Below, in pieces: positions 44,029 through 53,671 of a stretch of 64,000 bases of DNA. Both the position numbers and the translations under genes were made by a program. Under the pieces are notes generated by a model. The model was not told the DNA's origin, ran no database searches, and saw nothing but the letters and a program-made list of their open reading frames with translations. How positions within the stretch are numbered: position 1 is the stretch's first letter; each line of letters begins with the position of its first letter. The stretch comes from JAMXLO01 sp963819855 (GTDB lineage Bacteria > Pseudomonadota > Alphaproteobacteria > Acetobacterales > Acetobacteraceae), in the NCBI GenBank assembly GCA_963819855.1, contig CAWFYC010000016.1, positions 124,001 to 188,000 of the forward strand. Reading direction: 5' to 3'.

Positions 44029-45069
44029 TTCCACCTGCGATATCAGCACCTCGTCATCACGTTCGTCGAACCGCGTTCCGCAATCGGTGCTGCGCGTCCG
44101 GATGTCGGCAAGTTCTGCTTGTTCCTCTGCCAGGCGACAGAACACAGTTTCGTTACCAACGTTATGGCGAACCAACCGGAAGCCCACGCCGGAGACCGCG
44201 TGGTCGGCGATAGTTACATTCGCAATCATACCGACCCAGTCGCCATGCCTGCGGCCGCCGTGGCCGGTGTGGAACGAAAAGCTGCCCAGGCCGTAGCAGA
44301 TCGCCTTGCCGCGATACATCTCTACCGGCAGCGCGTAGTGCGGCCCGTGGCCGACGACGATATCGGCGCCGGCATCGATCGCGGCGCGGCCGATCTGACG
44401 CATATAGGCCAGCACCTCCTTGTGCAGTCCCCAATGGCATGAGGCCACCACGATGTCCGCCCGGGTGCGCAGCGCGGCGATGTCGTCGGTGAACGCGCGC
44501 AGATAGTCGGGATCCGCCCAGGTGACGATCACCGGCGGGATGCCGGGCCGGTTCATCGGTGGGAATTCCGGGCGCGTCTTGTGCACCGGCACCTGGTACG
44601 CCGTATGCGCGCGGATCACCGCGATGCCGGTCGAGCCGGCGCCGGCTTCATGGTTGGTCGGCCAATACACGGAGCTTCGTTGCAGGAAGCCGTAGCGGAT
44701 GCCGTTACGCTCGACGACGATTGGCGCGCGTGCCGCCGCGGCGTTTGCGCCGGCCCCGGTGTGGGGTATGCCGAGCGCGTCGAGCCGAGCGATCGAGGCG
44801 GCGATCGCGGCATCGCCATAGTTCACGTTGTTGGCGATGCCGACCGCGGCGATACCGGCACGATGCAGTGCCTCGCCACCGATCAGCGGTGCAGCGAAGA
44901 AGCCCTCATGCTCGAACGCATGTCCGGAGGGCGGTTCGTAGAGGCAGCATTCGAGATTGCTGAATACAATATCGGCGGCGTGCAATTCATCCCGCACCCG
45001 TGCGAATGGTACAGCAGGGTCGTCGACGTTCATCAGATTGACGTCGCCGGTCAGGATCATCCGGGGCAT
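44014..45069 (-). CDS. CapA-like metallophosphatase-family protein
   Basis: A 351-residue protein of the CapA (poly-gamma-glutamate biosynthesis) family, which has a metallophosphatase-like fold. Metal-site motifs: MILTGDVNLM (D8), FSNLECCL, NNVNYGD, and VGHGPHYALPVEMYRGKAIC near residue 238. No signal peptide is evident, unlike many CapA proteins. No capsule or PGA genes are near, so the real substrate is unknown. Confidence 0.82.
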   Translation of the reverse strand: MPRMILTGDVNLMNVDDPAVPFARVRDELHAADIVFSNLECCLYEPPSGHAFEHEGFFAAPLIGGEALHRAGIAAVGIANNVNYGDAAIAASIARLDALGIPHTGAGANAAAARAPIVVERNGIRYGFLQRSSVYWPTNHEAGAGSTGIAVIRAHTAYQVPVHKTRPEFPPMNRPGIPPVIVTWADPDYLRAFTDDIAALRTRADIVVASCHWGLHKEVLAYMRQIGRAAIDAGADIVVGHGPHYALPVEMYRGKAICYGLGSFSFHTGHGGRRHGDWVGMIANVTIADHAVSGVGFRLVRHNVGNETVFCRLAEEQAELADIRTRSTDCGTRFDERDDEVLISQVEGAGE

Positions 45070-45155
45070 GCAGTGATGCTAGCGATGGCTCACTGCGTTG
45101 CCAATCCGCACGCATCCGGCGCAAGCTTGCGAGACGTTGCGCATGGAGGGCAGGA

Positions 45156-46334
45156 ATGCAGGGCGGTCCGCTCGCCGGCATTCGGGTGATCGATCTCACG
45201 ACCGTGGTGCTCGGGCCATACGCCACGCAGACGCTTGGCGACATGGGCGCCGATGTGATCAAGGTGGAATTGCCGGGCGGCGACAACTGCCGTTGGATCG
45301 GGCCGAGCCGCAACCATGGCATGGGCAGCTACTTCGCCATGCTCAACCGCAACAAGCGGAGCGTTGTGCTGGATCTGAAACGTCCCGCCGCGCGCGATGC
45401 GGTGCTGCGTCTGGTCGATGGCGCCGATGTGTTCGTGCACAATATGCGTCTCGGCGCCGCCGAACGACTGGGTCTCGGCTATGCCGCGCTGGCGCCGCGC
45501 AATCCGCGTCTGGTCTATGCCTGCGCCTCCGGCTTTCGCAAAGGCAGCAGCAAGCAGGAACATCCGGCGTTCGACGATCTGATCCAGGGCATGAGCGGCA
45601 TGGCGGCACTGAACGCCGGCGCTGACGGCGCGCCGCGCTACGTGCCAAGCGTCATGGTGGACAAGCTGACCGGCCAGATGCTGGCGTCGATGATCGGCAT
45701 GGCGCTGTTCCATCGCGAACGCACCGGGCAGGGGCAGGAAGTACACGTGCCGATGCTGGAGACCATGTTGTCGTTCCTGCTGGTCGAGCATCTGTGGGGC
45801 GCGGTGTTCAATCAGCCGGAGTTGGGTATCGGCTATCCTCGGATGCTGACGCCGCACCGCCGACCGTATGCAACGCAGGACGGGCATATCTCGGTGATCG
45901 CGGTAAGCGACGCGCACTGGAGCCGGCTGTTCGCGGCGATGGGCCGCGCTTCGCTGATCGACGATCCACGCTTCGCCACGATCGCCGCGCGTTCCGACAA
46001 TGTCGACGCGCTGTACGCGGTGCTGACCGAAGGGATGCGCGAGCGCACGTCGGCGGAATGGCTGGCGATTTTGCGCGAACTCGACATTCCCTGCGGACCG
46101 GCCAATACGCTCGCCGACCTGCTGTACGACGAATACCTGCACGAGACGCAGTTCTTTCAGCAGGCGCAGCATCCGCTCGACGGCGATGTCTCGATCACCG
46201 CGATCCCGGCGCAGTTCTCCGCCTCGCCGCCGTCGGTGCGACGGTTATGGCCGGCGCTCGGCGAACATACCGAGGAGGTGCTGCGCGAGATCGGCTGCGA
46301 CGAACGCGAGATGCAGGCGATCACCGAACGATGA
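45156..46334 (+). CDS. CaiB/BaiF-type (class III) CoA-transferase
   Basis: A 392-residue class III CoA-transferase. The N-terminus has GIRVIDLTTVVLGPYATQTL and GADVIKVE, and the catalytic aspartate is D140 in HPAFDDLIQGMSG. The C-terminal half has RPYATQDGHISVIA and LRELDIPCGPANTLADLL. It moves CoA between organic acids via an aspartyl-CoA thioester; the acids cannot be read from sequence. GGAGGGCAGGA lies just before the ATG. Confidence 0.9.
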   Translation: MQGGPLAGIRVIDLTTVVLGPYATQTLGDMGADVIKVELPGGDNCRWIGPSRNHGMGSYFAMLNRNKRSVVLDLKRPAARDAVLRLVDGADVFVHNMRLGAAERLGLGYAALAPRNPRLVYACASGFRKGSSKQEHPAFDDLIQGMSGMAALNAGADGAPRYVPSVMVDKLTGQMLASMIGMALFHRERTGQGQEVHVPMLETMLSFLLVEHLWGAVFNQPELGIGYPRMLTPHRRPYATQDGHISVIAVSDAHWSRLFAAMGRASLIDDPRFATIAARSDNVDALYAVLTEGMRERTSAEWLAILRELDIPCGPANTLADLLYDEYLHETQFFQQAQHPLDGDVSITAIPAQFSASPPSVRRLWPALGEHTEEVLREIGCDEREMQAITER

Positions 46335-46339
46335 CGCGA

Positions 46340-49300
46340 TCAGGCCGCCATGGCCATGAGCCAGCGCCTTGCGGCGTCGAGCGCGGGGCCGGTCACCACC
46401 AGAGGAGCGCAGCCGTTGGCTTCCCACTCGCGCGTGGCGAAATCGGGATGCAGCTTGATGGGGCCAGGACAATTGGCGAAGTTCGACCGGTCGCCGGTGT
46501 CGAGGTAGCTCTCCGCGGGCAGGCCCTCCGCGAGCAGCACGGAGTGCCGGGTCAGTTCGACATGGTGGTAGGTCACTGCCGAGCACTGCACCTGCGCGAC
46601 CGTCGAGCCGTTGAGCAGGTGCTTCACCGGGATCAATACATCGCCGACATGGACGGCGTGGTCGGGCGAGAGATAGAGGTCGCGGCACGGCCGGTTTGGT
46701 CCGAATGCGTGTGCCGAGACGCGCACCGGCCAGACCTTATGGGGTTGGGGATGGCGGGTGCAGTCAACGGTGCGATGACCGAGCCAGACAATGGGTTTTG
46801 CGCAGCACTCCGTCCCCGACCCTCCCCCACTTTGGGGGAGAAGGGGTTCAAACTGCACAACCTGCACCCGGTCCCCAACTTGCAGTTCCTCCACCAGCAC
46901 CTCGCCGCGCTCCGTGCTGATTCGCGTCCCGGCCACAAAGCACGGCGTCACCCCGTTCACTGCTAACGCTGACCCATCCGTCACCGTCGTGCCGAACTGC
47001 AGTGTCCCCGCCTCGGCGCCGGATGGATCGAACAGCGTCAGCATGTGTGTCGCGGCATCGAAGCTGGTCGTCGCAATCGACGTCCCCTGCACCACGATCG
47101 AGTCACCCGCGAAGAAGTCGCCGATCGTTGCCGCGAACCCACTCAGCGTGCCGATCGTCAGCACGCCGGTCTTGTCGGCGAACGTCACCGTCTGCGTCGC
47201 CACCACTGCCCCGACATCCAACGCCAGGTCGCCGTTGGCATCGATCTCCAATGCACCGGTGCCGGTGATGAGCGGCGCGGTCAGCGTCTCGGTACCGCTC
47301 GCGGCGAACAGCGTGCCGGTGTTGACGATCGACACCGTCGCGGTAATCGCGCCGTTGCCGCCGGCCCGCCCGGCATTGCTGTAGACGGCCGGATCGATCA
47401 CGCCGCCGAACTGGTTCAGCACGCCGAGCGCACCGATGCTGAGGTTGTCGGCGACGGTGAGCTCGGTGCCCTTGCCCAGCGTCAGCACGCCAACGCCGGC
47501 GGCGCCGATGTTCAGGTTGTCGGTAATGTCGAACCGCGAGCCGGCGCCCTCGATGTCAACGTTGCCGGTAGCCGCAGTGCCAAAGCCGATATCGGCAGTC
47601 CTGGCCGTGACGCTGCCACCGTCGAGAATCGACAGCTCCGCGCTCGCCGCGCTGCCGACCGCAAGTTGCCCGCCGACCGCCAGCTCACTGCCCGCTCCCT
47701 CGATCGCAACCACACCGTCGCTGCCCGCGGCGAGGTCCAGCGCACCGACGTTCAGGGTGCTGCCGGGACTGATCGCAAGCAGCGCGAACCCGCCATCGCC
47801 AACGCTGGCCGTGCCGGGCGAGGACAGTGCGGCGCCCGACGCCAAGTTCCAGACGTCGCCGCCACCAAACGAGAGCGCCGCGACCGTCGCGGTCCCGGTG
47901 ATGCTGCCGCCACCGGACGCAAACGCCGCCGTGTCCGCCGCATCGGGCGCGAGCAAGGCAGGGTTCAAGGAATTGGTGACATCGCTCCAGTTCGCCGCGT
48001 TGCCGAGATCGCTGTCGGTCGCGCCCATCCATGACATGGAGCGCGGCGGCGGCCGGATGCTGACCGTGCTGGTCAACGGCGCCGAACTCGTCAAGCCGTC
48101 GTTCACCACCCAGGAAATGGTGCGGTCAGGCTGGGTGGTAGCCTTGGTTGGATCGGTACTACCGGAGCTGAAGGCAACCGACCGCAGCACATGCTGATAG
48201 TCCGCGAGCGTGTCCGTGCCGCTGAGCGTCAGCACATCGGTCGCGGTATTGAAGCCTGCCGTGATCGCGGTGCCCTTCGTGTCAGCCGACAGGAGGTCGC
48301 CGGACAGCGCTCCGCCGCTGATCTCGGCCGTGGCGCCGATCAGCGTCGGCGAGCCGAGATCGCCGACGGTCAGTCCGGGGGCGACTGCGACTGCGGCGCC
48401 TCCCGCGCTGTACGTGCCGCTCTGGCTCACGTCAGAAATCATCGGCGCCGCGGCGCTGGTGCCGTTGACCTGTAGGACGCCGCCTGGCGAAACGCTGAAG
48501 TTGGCCAGGCTGAACGGACCCGCGATGTGCAGATCCAGCGTCTGGCTGCCGCCGGTCAGCAGCGTCAGGTCGCCAGCGGAATAGCCGGTCGGGATCGCGG
48601 CGGCGCCTAGATTGACCGCGTCGCCCGGCGCGAAGCCGCCGATCGTGCCGGCAAACAGGTCCGGCTGGTCGATGGTCAATGTGGCGATGCCTGACAGATC
48701 GACCCGCTGCCCAGCGGCGACGCCGCCGGCGAATACCACACTGCCGCCATCGGAAACCGTGACGCGTCCCGCTCCTTGCAGCACACCGGCGACGACGATG
48801 GTTCCGGCATCGGCCGCGAGCGTCCCGTCGTTGGTCAACACGCTGCCATCCGCGAAGCTTACCCGGCCGCCGGACGCCCTGATCAGTGCACCAACATGGT
48901 TGGTGACCGTGCCGGAGGTGATGGTGATGAAGGCGTCGCCGGCCAGGCCGCCTGTGCCGCTGGTCTCGACGGTGCCGGTATTGTCGAGATCCGGGATCGT
49001 GATGCTGGCCAGCACGCCCTGATCGCTGGGAAATACCGGCTGACCAACGACGTCGATGGTGCCGGCGTTGCTGATCAGGCCGTTGAACAGCGACGTGCCG
49101 TCGATGCGCAGCATGCCGTGACCGGCGATCTCGATATCGAAACTTGGCCCGAAACCGAGCATGCCCGCGGCGACGATCTCACCAGGACCCGTCAGAGTGG
49201 CGTTGTCGATGGTCTGACTTCCCATGAAGTCCAGGTTGCCGCCATCGAAGCTGAGCGTGCCGCGACCGCTTCCATCGGCTCCGGTCACGACCAGGCCGTC

Positions 49301-49870
49301 GAGGACATTGAGTTGAGCCGGCTCGAGGATCAGCGGCCCCCGCCACGTCACCCCATCGAGTGTCGCGGAACCCGGCTTCGCGATGCCGACGACCGTGCCG
49401 CCCTTGATCGTGCCGACCCCGAGGATCGTGAGATCGCTCAGGCCGGAGCCATCGAGCGTGCCGCCGGTATTGGTCAGCGAGCCCGCCAGCAGGAGCGCTC
49501 CGCCCGCGCCGCCGATTCGCTCCAGGCTGGCGGCGTCGTAGCTGCCGAACACCTCGAGCGTGCCCGCGTCCAGGATAGTGCCGGCGTTGTCGAGCCTGCC
49601 CACCGAGATGACCGTCCCGGTCGCGACGTCGAGCGTGCCGGCGCCGATGATCAATCCGCCGTTGACGGTCAGCACGCCGCCGGTCACCAGCGTGGCAAGT
49701 GGATCGTCCAGCGTGATGCTGTTCACGGTCGCCCCAGCTACCGTGATCTGGTACACGCCGGCCGCGTCGATCAGCGCATCGTCGCCACTGCCTGGCACCG
49801 CGGCCGGAGACCAGTTGGACGCATCAGACCACGCGCCTGAAGCGCCCGCTGTCCAGGAAATCGTCGTCAT
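46340..49870 (-). CDS. Large beta-repeat protein with C-terminal Hint domain
   Basis: A 1176-residue protein. The N-terminal ~930 residues are Gly/Thr/Ala-rich beta-helix-like repeats of the kind seen in autotransporter passengers (repeated SWTAGASGAWSDASNWSP-type start and many NxGTI/GTLxV turns). There is no Sec signal peptide. The C-terminal ~190 residues are a Hint domain: CFVAGTRISTERGEVLVEEL, LYLSPDHAVHV and an LLAEGLPAESYLDTGDRSNF ending. Hint domains self-cleave or splice proteins; here there is no following extein, so release or surface maturation is the likely role. A ~20-residue insert with a DNA palindrome interrupts the Hint domain near its start. Confidence 0.85.
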   Translation of the reverse strand: MTTISWTAGASGAWSDASNWSPAAVPGSGDDALIDAAGVYQITVAGATVNSITLDDPLATLVTGGVLTVNGGLIIGAGTLDVATGTVISVGRLDNAGTILDAGTLEVFGSYDAASLERIGGAGGALLLAGSLTNTGGTLDGSGLSDLTILGVGTIKGGTVVGIAKPGSATLDGVTWRGPLILEPAQLNVLDGLVVTGADGSGRGTLSFDGGNLDFMGSQTIDNATLTGPGEIVAAGMLGFGPSFDIEIAGHGMLRIDGTSLFNGLISNAGTIDVVGQPVFPSDQGVLASITIPDLDNTGTVETSGTGGLAGDAFITITSGTVTNHVGALIRASGGRVSFADGSVLTNDGTLAADAGTIVVAGVLQGAGRVTVSDGGSVVFAGGVAAGQRVDLSGIATLTIDQPDLFAGTIGGFAPGDAVNLGAAAIPTGYSAGDLTLLTGGSQTLDLHIAGPFSLANFSVSPGGVLQVNGTSAAAPMISDVSQSGTYSAGGAAVAVAPGLTVGDLGSPTLIGATAEISGGALSGDLLSADTKGTAITAGFNTATDVLTLSGTDTLADYQHVLRSVAFSSGSTDPTKATTQPDRTISWVVNDGLTSSAPLTSTVSIRPPPRSMSWMGATDSDLGNAANWSDVTNSLNPALLAPDAADTAAFASGGGSITGTATVAALSFGGGDVWNLASGAALSSPGTASVGDGGFALLAISPGSTLNVGALDLAAGSDGVVAIEGAGSELAVGGQLAVGSAASAELSILDGGSVTARTADIGFGTAATGNVDIEGAGSRFDITDNLNIGAAGVGVLTLGKGTELTVADNLSIGALGVLNQFGGVIDPAVYSNAGRAGGNGAITATVSIVNTGTLFAASGTETLTAPLITGTGALEIDANGDLALDVGAVVATQTVTFADKTGVLTIGTLSGFAATIGDFFAGDSIVVQGTSIATTSFDAATHMLTLFDPSGAEAGTLQFGTTVTDGSALAVNGVTPCFVAGTRISTERGEVLVEELQVGDRVQVVQFEPLLPQSGGGSGTECCAKPIVWLGHRTVDCTRHPQPHKVWPVRVSAHAFGPNRPCRDLYLSPDHAVHVGDVLIPVKHLLNGSTVAQVQCSAVTYHHVELTRHSVLLAEGLPAESYLDTGDRSNFANCPGPIKLHPDFATREWEANGCAPLVVTGPALDAARRWLMAMAA
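46822..46840. repeat. REP-like palindrome inside the Hint-domain gene
   Basis: CTCCCCCA-CTT-TGGGGGAG is a perfect 8 bp stem with a 3 nt loop. It falls inside the coding sequence, where it encodes part of the extra stretch LLPQSGGGSGTECC in the Hint domain. Similar CTCCCCC/GGGGGAG palindromes are common between genes in alphaproteobacteria. Confidence 0.6.
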
Positions 49871-49915
49871 GCGACGAAACTTGCCGGCGATTCCCTTACC
49901 GCGGCTTAACGGCGG

Positions 49916-51493
49916 TCAGGCCGCCGCGGCGGACCCCGGCGCTGGCGACGCCTCCAGGACTTCTGCCTCCGGCTCGTCCGTCACGTTGTGCAGGTCGTAC
50001 TCGGTGGCTTCGCGCATCACCAGCAACAGGCTGCCGTCGGCGTGCCGGGTGGTGAATACCGCCAAGGTGTGTCCGCCAGGGGCCGGGTACAGCGAGGGAC
50101 GGATGCCACTGTCAATGTGTAGTAGCGCGCGGCGGATTGCCACCTCGCGCTCTGGATCCTCCAGCGCTCCGAACGCTCCCTCCAGGGCCTGGGTGCGCAG
50201 CAACTCGTCGAGTTGCATTCCGCGCCGCGGGACCTCCGGTGCGATTCCGAACAGCCCGGGGAATCTTTGGTTCCACTCGGCCAGGCGCTGTTCAGCATCG
50301 AGCACCAGCACGCCCTCCTCGATGCCGGCGAACAGCGCCTGGATCTGGCCGGCTCTCCCGCCGAGCCGGGCCCGGACATCCACCAGCTCCGCCTGCGCAT
50401 TGGCTGCCAGGAGCTGTTCCCGCTCCAGGGTCTGCCGCAGTCGGTGCTTGGTACGGAAGGTCCACACCGCGTACATGGCGACTCCCGCTGCTGCCAGCAC
50501 GACCAGGGTGGCGGCCAGCGCCAGCGACCGGACATCTTGCGCCCAGGCTATGGCCGGCCGCATCGCCTCGGCCTCGTCGACCGCCACGACCACCACGAAC
50601 TTATGTCCGGGAACCTGGCGGAAGGCGTGGATGCGCTGCGCGCCGTCCGGCGCTGACGGCCCGATCCACGTACCGTCCGGCCGGAGCTGCATCGCGGCGT
50701 ACATGGCCGAGGTGGCGATGTCATAGTTGGCATTGGCGGCGGCCGGGCCAACGATCGCCTGCACCCTGCCGAGGCGCGTGTCGATCAGTGCCGTCATCCC
50801 CCGTAGGCCGAGGTTCGCTTCGGCAAACAGCCGCCGCAGCGCGTCGGTGCGATAGTTGGCGCCGACGATCCAGCCGCCCGGATGAGTCAGCCGCAGCAGC
50901 ATGAGCGACAGATGCTGGCGGACCTGCAGCTTCTGCTTGGTCTGTTCGGTGACTTGGTCCTCCTCGGGATCGGGCTTTTCGGCCTCCGATCCGTACATGC
51001 CGGCGACCCGGGAGCCGATGCCCAGCCCGACCTCGGGCGGGTTGATGTCGTGGCGGATGACGAACTGCGCATCGGCGATGAAGGCATCGTCGGTGACGTC
51101 GGTCAGCGCCGGCATCTGGTTGCGCCAGGCCGTCATGTCGAAATGGTCGGGATCGGCCTGGAACGCCTCCTTCAGAATGGTCAGCGACTGCTGGACGCCA
51201 AGCAACTCGCGGCGGATCTGATCGGCGAGTATCAAGGACTGGCCGTGGATCGTGGCCTCGACGCGCGCGCGCAGGTCGCTGCGTTCCGTGTCGATCGAGC
51301 GGTTCGAAATCAGCCAGATCAGCGCGACCAGCGTCGCCGTGGCGACCAGAATACCGATCGAACCGAGCACCTCGGCGGAATGGAGCTGGAATTGCCGGCC
51401 GACCGGGGAGTGACGGACCGATGGCGTCACCACCCGCGAGCGGCTGCTCCGCCTACGCCGGCGGCGCTTGTGGCTCGGGGCCCCGATCGCCAT
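49916..51493 (-). CDS. Membrane sensor with periplasmic domain and cytosolic PAS-like domain, no output domain
   Basis: A 525-residue protein. A basic N-terminus (KRRRRRRSSRSR), TM1 at about residues 43-62, a large periplasmic sensor domain (about 63-320, dCache-like by layout), TM2 near 327-347, a coiled coil, then a PAS-7-type domain (FAGIEEGVLVLDAEQRLAEW). It ends without kinase, GGDEF or other output, so it probably signals through a partner or is a degenerate sensor. It starts 3 bp after the ThDP enzyme stop on the same strand, so the two are probably co-transcribed. Confidence 0.8.
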   Translation of the reverse strand: MAIGAPSHKRRRRRRSSRSRVVTPSVRHSPVGRQFQLHSAEVLGSIGILVATATLVALIWLISNRSIDTERSDLRARVEATIHGQSLILADQIRRELLGVQQSLTILKEAFQADPDHFDMTAWRNQMPALTDVTDDAFIADAQFVIRHDINPPEVGLGIGSRVAGMYGSEAEKPDPEEDQVTEQTKQKLQVRQHLSLMLLRLTHPGGWIVGANYRTDALRRLFAEANLGLRGMTALIDTRLGRVQAIVGPAAANANYDIATSAMYAAMQLRPDGTWIGPSAPDGAQRIHAFRQVPGHKFVVVVAVDEAEAMRPAIAWAQDVRSLALAATLVVLAAAGVAMYAVWTFRTKHRLRQTLEREQLLAANAQAELVDVRARLGGRAGQIQALFAGIEEGVLVLDAEQRLAEWNQRFPGLFGIAPEVPRRGMQLDELLRTQALEGAFGALEDPEREVAIRRALLHIDSGIRPSLYPAPGGHTLAVFTTRHADGSLLLVMREATEYDLHNVTDEPEAEVLEASPAPGSAAAA

Positions 51494-51496
51494 GGA

Positions 51497-53035
51497 TCAG
51501 ACCGCCAGCTCGATCAGGAACGGACCTTTGCGCGCGTTGGCCTGGGCGAACAGGTCGGCGAAGCGTTCGCAGGACTCCGCGCGGGCGGCTTCGACGCCCA
51601 TGCCTGCGGCGAGACTGGTCCAGTCGAGATCCGGATTGCCCAGGTCCAGCATGTCGAGGGCGGTGCGTCCGGGGTTGGCGCCGACGTTCGCGAGCTCTCC
51701 AAGCAGGATCTGATATTTGCGATTGGAAATCAGGACGGTTGTGACGTCCAGGCGTTCGCGCGCCTGGGTCCACAGCGCCTGCAATGTGTACATCGCCGAG
51801 CCGTCGGCCTGCAGTGCGATCACCCGGCGGCCAGGTGCGCCGACCGCGGCGCCGGTGGCGAGCGGTGGGCCGCAGCCGATCGCGCCGCCGGTGGAGTTCA
51901 GCCAGTCATGCGGCGGCGCGGCGTAGGTGAACGGGAAGAAGCCGCGGCCGAAGGTGACCGCCTCGTCGGTGACCACAGCGTCGTCCGGCAGCAGCGCGGA
52001 GAGAGTGGCGGCGACCAACTCCGGGGTGAGCTTGCCGCGCATCGGCTCGGGCCGGGGGCCGGGGTCGGGGATGGCGGCGCGCGGGGCGCCGAGTTCGTCC
52101 GCCAGCCGGGCCAGTGCTTCGGCCGCGTCCTGATCGGTGCGGGCAAGCACGTGGATGTTGGCATCCTCCGGGATCGGCGTGGTCGGCTTGTTGGGGTAGG
52201 CGAAGAACGTCACCGGTTTGCGCAGCCCGCACAGGATGACGTGCCGCGTGCCGGCCAGCGCCTTCACCGCGACATCGACCACGTAGGGGATGCGGTCCAC
52301 CGGCACCCGGCCGCGGCCACGCGAGATGCGGGCGTTGGCGCCCTGGGCGATCAGCTTCGCGCCGGTGGCGGCGGCGATCCGATGCGCGTTCTCCAGCGCC
52401 TCGGTGCGCACCGCCTCGCCGCCCAGCACGATCAGCGTGGGCTCGCCGCGGCGGAGGATGTTGGCGGCGTTGGTGATCTGCGACGGGTCGGAACGCGGCT
52501 TCGGTGGCACCGGCAGCGCCTCGGCGATCACGCCGCCCTCGTCCCAGGAGGTGTCGGACGGCAGGATCAGCGTGGCGATCTGCCCCGGATGGGTGCGTGC
52601 CGCCTGCACCGCCACGGCGGCATCGGCGCCGACGGTGGCGGACGAGACGGCGGTGCGCACCCAGGCGGAGGCACCGCGCGCCCAGCCCTCGGTGTCGGCG
52701 GTCAGCGGCGCGTCGTTCGGACGGTGATAGGTCGCCTGGTCGCCGACGATGTTGACGATCGGCGTCTGCGCACGGCGGGCGTTGTGCAGGTTGGCCAGCC
52801 CGTTGGCGAGCCCCGGTCCGCAGTGCAGCAGCGTCGCCGCCGGCTTGCCCGACATCCGCGCGTAGCCGTCTGCCGCACCCGTCACGACGCCCTCGAACAG
52901 GCCCAGCACGCAGTGCATGCCGGGGACGCGGTCGAGCGCGGCGACGAAGTGCATTTCGGAGGTGCCGGGGTTGCAGAAGCAGGTATCGACGCCGCTGTTA
53001 AGCAGGGTGTGGACGAGGCTTTCGGCGCCATTCAT
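51497..53035 (-). CDS. Thiamine-diphosphate enzyme, acetolactate synthase/decarboxylase-like
   Basis: A 512-residue ThDP-dependent enzyme of the acetolactate synthase/benzoylformate decarboxylase superfamily. Catalytic Glu E48 is in LFEGVVTGAADGYAR, HCGPGLANGLANLHNARRAQ follows, a central domain covers about 190-330, and the ThDP/Mg site is in QADGSAMYTLQALW (ADGS replaces the classical GDGS) near residue 430. The ATG at 53035 has AAGGA 8-10 bp upstream, supporting an independent start even though the frame is open back to 53638. The substrate is unknown; the class II aldolase-like gene in the same cluster may share a pathway. Confidence 0.85.
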   Translation of the reverse strand: MNGAESLVHTLLNSGVDTCFCNPGTSEMHFVAALDRVPGMHCVLGLFEGVVTGAADGYARMSGKPAATLLHCGPGLANGLANLHNARRAQTPIVNIVGDQATYHRPNDAPLTADTEGWARGASAWVRTAVSSATVGADAAVAVQAARTHPGQIATLILPSDTSWDEGGVIAEALPVPPKPRSDPSQITNAANILRRGEPTLIVLGGEAVRTEALENAHRIAAATGAKLIAQGANARISRGRGRVPVDRIPYVVDVAVKALAGTRHVILCGLRKPVTFFAYPNKPTTPIPEDANIHVLARTDQDAAEALARLADELGAPRAAIPDPGPRPEPMRGKLTPELVAATLSALLPDDAVVTDEAVTFGRGFFPFTYAAPPHDWLNSTGGAIGCGPPLATGAAVGAPGRRVIALQADGSAMYTLQALWTQARERLDVTTVLISNRKYQILLGELANVGANPGRTALDMLDLGNPDLDWTSLAAGMGVEAARAESCERFADLFAQANARKGPFLIELAV

Positions 53036-53137
53036 GGGCGGGTCCTTTGGAAATCCTTGGCGGCCGGAACTTGCGCGACGACAGGGCGGTCTGGCAACTG
53101 GGCATGGTTGCTGTACCGATAGAACGGTGGCGACCGA

Positions 53138-53638
53138 CGGTAGCACGCTCTCGTACATCACCATCCGATGTCCCAACTGCGCGAAACTGTCGCACTCCGT
53201 CATGCCGATGCCGCCGAGCACCACGCGCGAGGCGAAGTTGTGTTCCCGTGCCACCGCCACGATGCGCGACAGTCCGGCCTGGCGGTGGCCGAACCGCAGC
53301 GCCGCCCCGGCCGCCTCGCGGGCAAGGGCGCGACCTTGCGCCTCCGGCCAGATGGCGAAGCGCAGCGCAATGCCACGACCGTCCGGCCGCCGCTCCAGCC
53401 CCGTGATGCCGAGGAACTGGCCGGCCTCGCGGATCGTCCAGGTGCCGAAACCGTTGGCGCCCCAGTCCACGATATCATCCGCCAGGTCCTCAGCCGTCTG
53501 TTGCGGCGACCGGACGCCACCCAGCATGATGGCGAACACGCGCGGGTCGGCCTTGATGGCGCACAGGTCGGCGAGGTCGGCGCCGCCCACCGGCGTCAGC
53601 ACCAGCCGCGCCGTGCGCAGGACCCACAGCGGGTTCAT
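53138..53638 (-). CDS. GNAT acetyltransferase (RimJ-like), frame open into the next gene
   Basis: About 167 residues of a RimJ/RimL-type N-acetyltransferase: LRTARLVLTPVGGADLADL at the start, FGTWTIREAGQFLGITGLER, and GRALAREAAGAALRFGHRQA for acetyl-CoA. The domain ends near MVMYESVLP at 53138, but no stop follows. The frame continues through ~34 low-complexity residues into the ThDP enzyme at 53035. Either the stop was lost and a 713-residue fusion is made, or translation of the two is coupled. The end coordinate is the domain end, not a stop. Confidence 0.7.
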
Positions 53639-53671
53639 GACGCGCCGGTGACGCCCCGCGGGGGCGTGCGG

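Noticed and set aside
46340..46950. Intein
   Set aside because: The Hint domain is C-terminal, with no downstream extein or typical splice junction; it is a Hint-processing domain.
50882..53122. 746-codon plus-strand frame opposite the sensor and ThDP enzyme
   Set aside because: Gly/Arg/His-rich shadow; both minus-strand genes have clear motifs.
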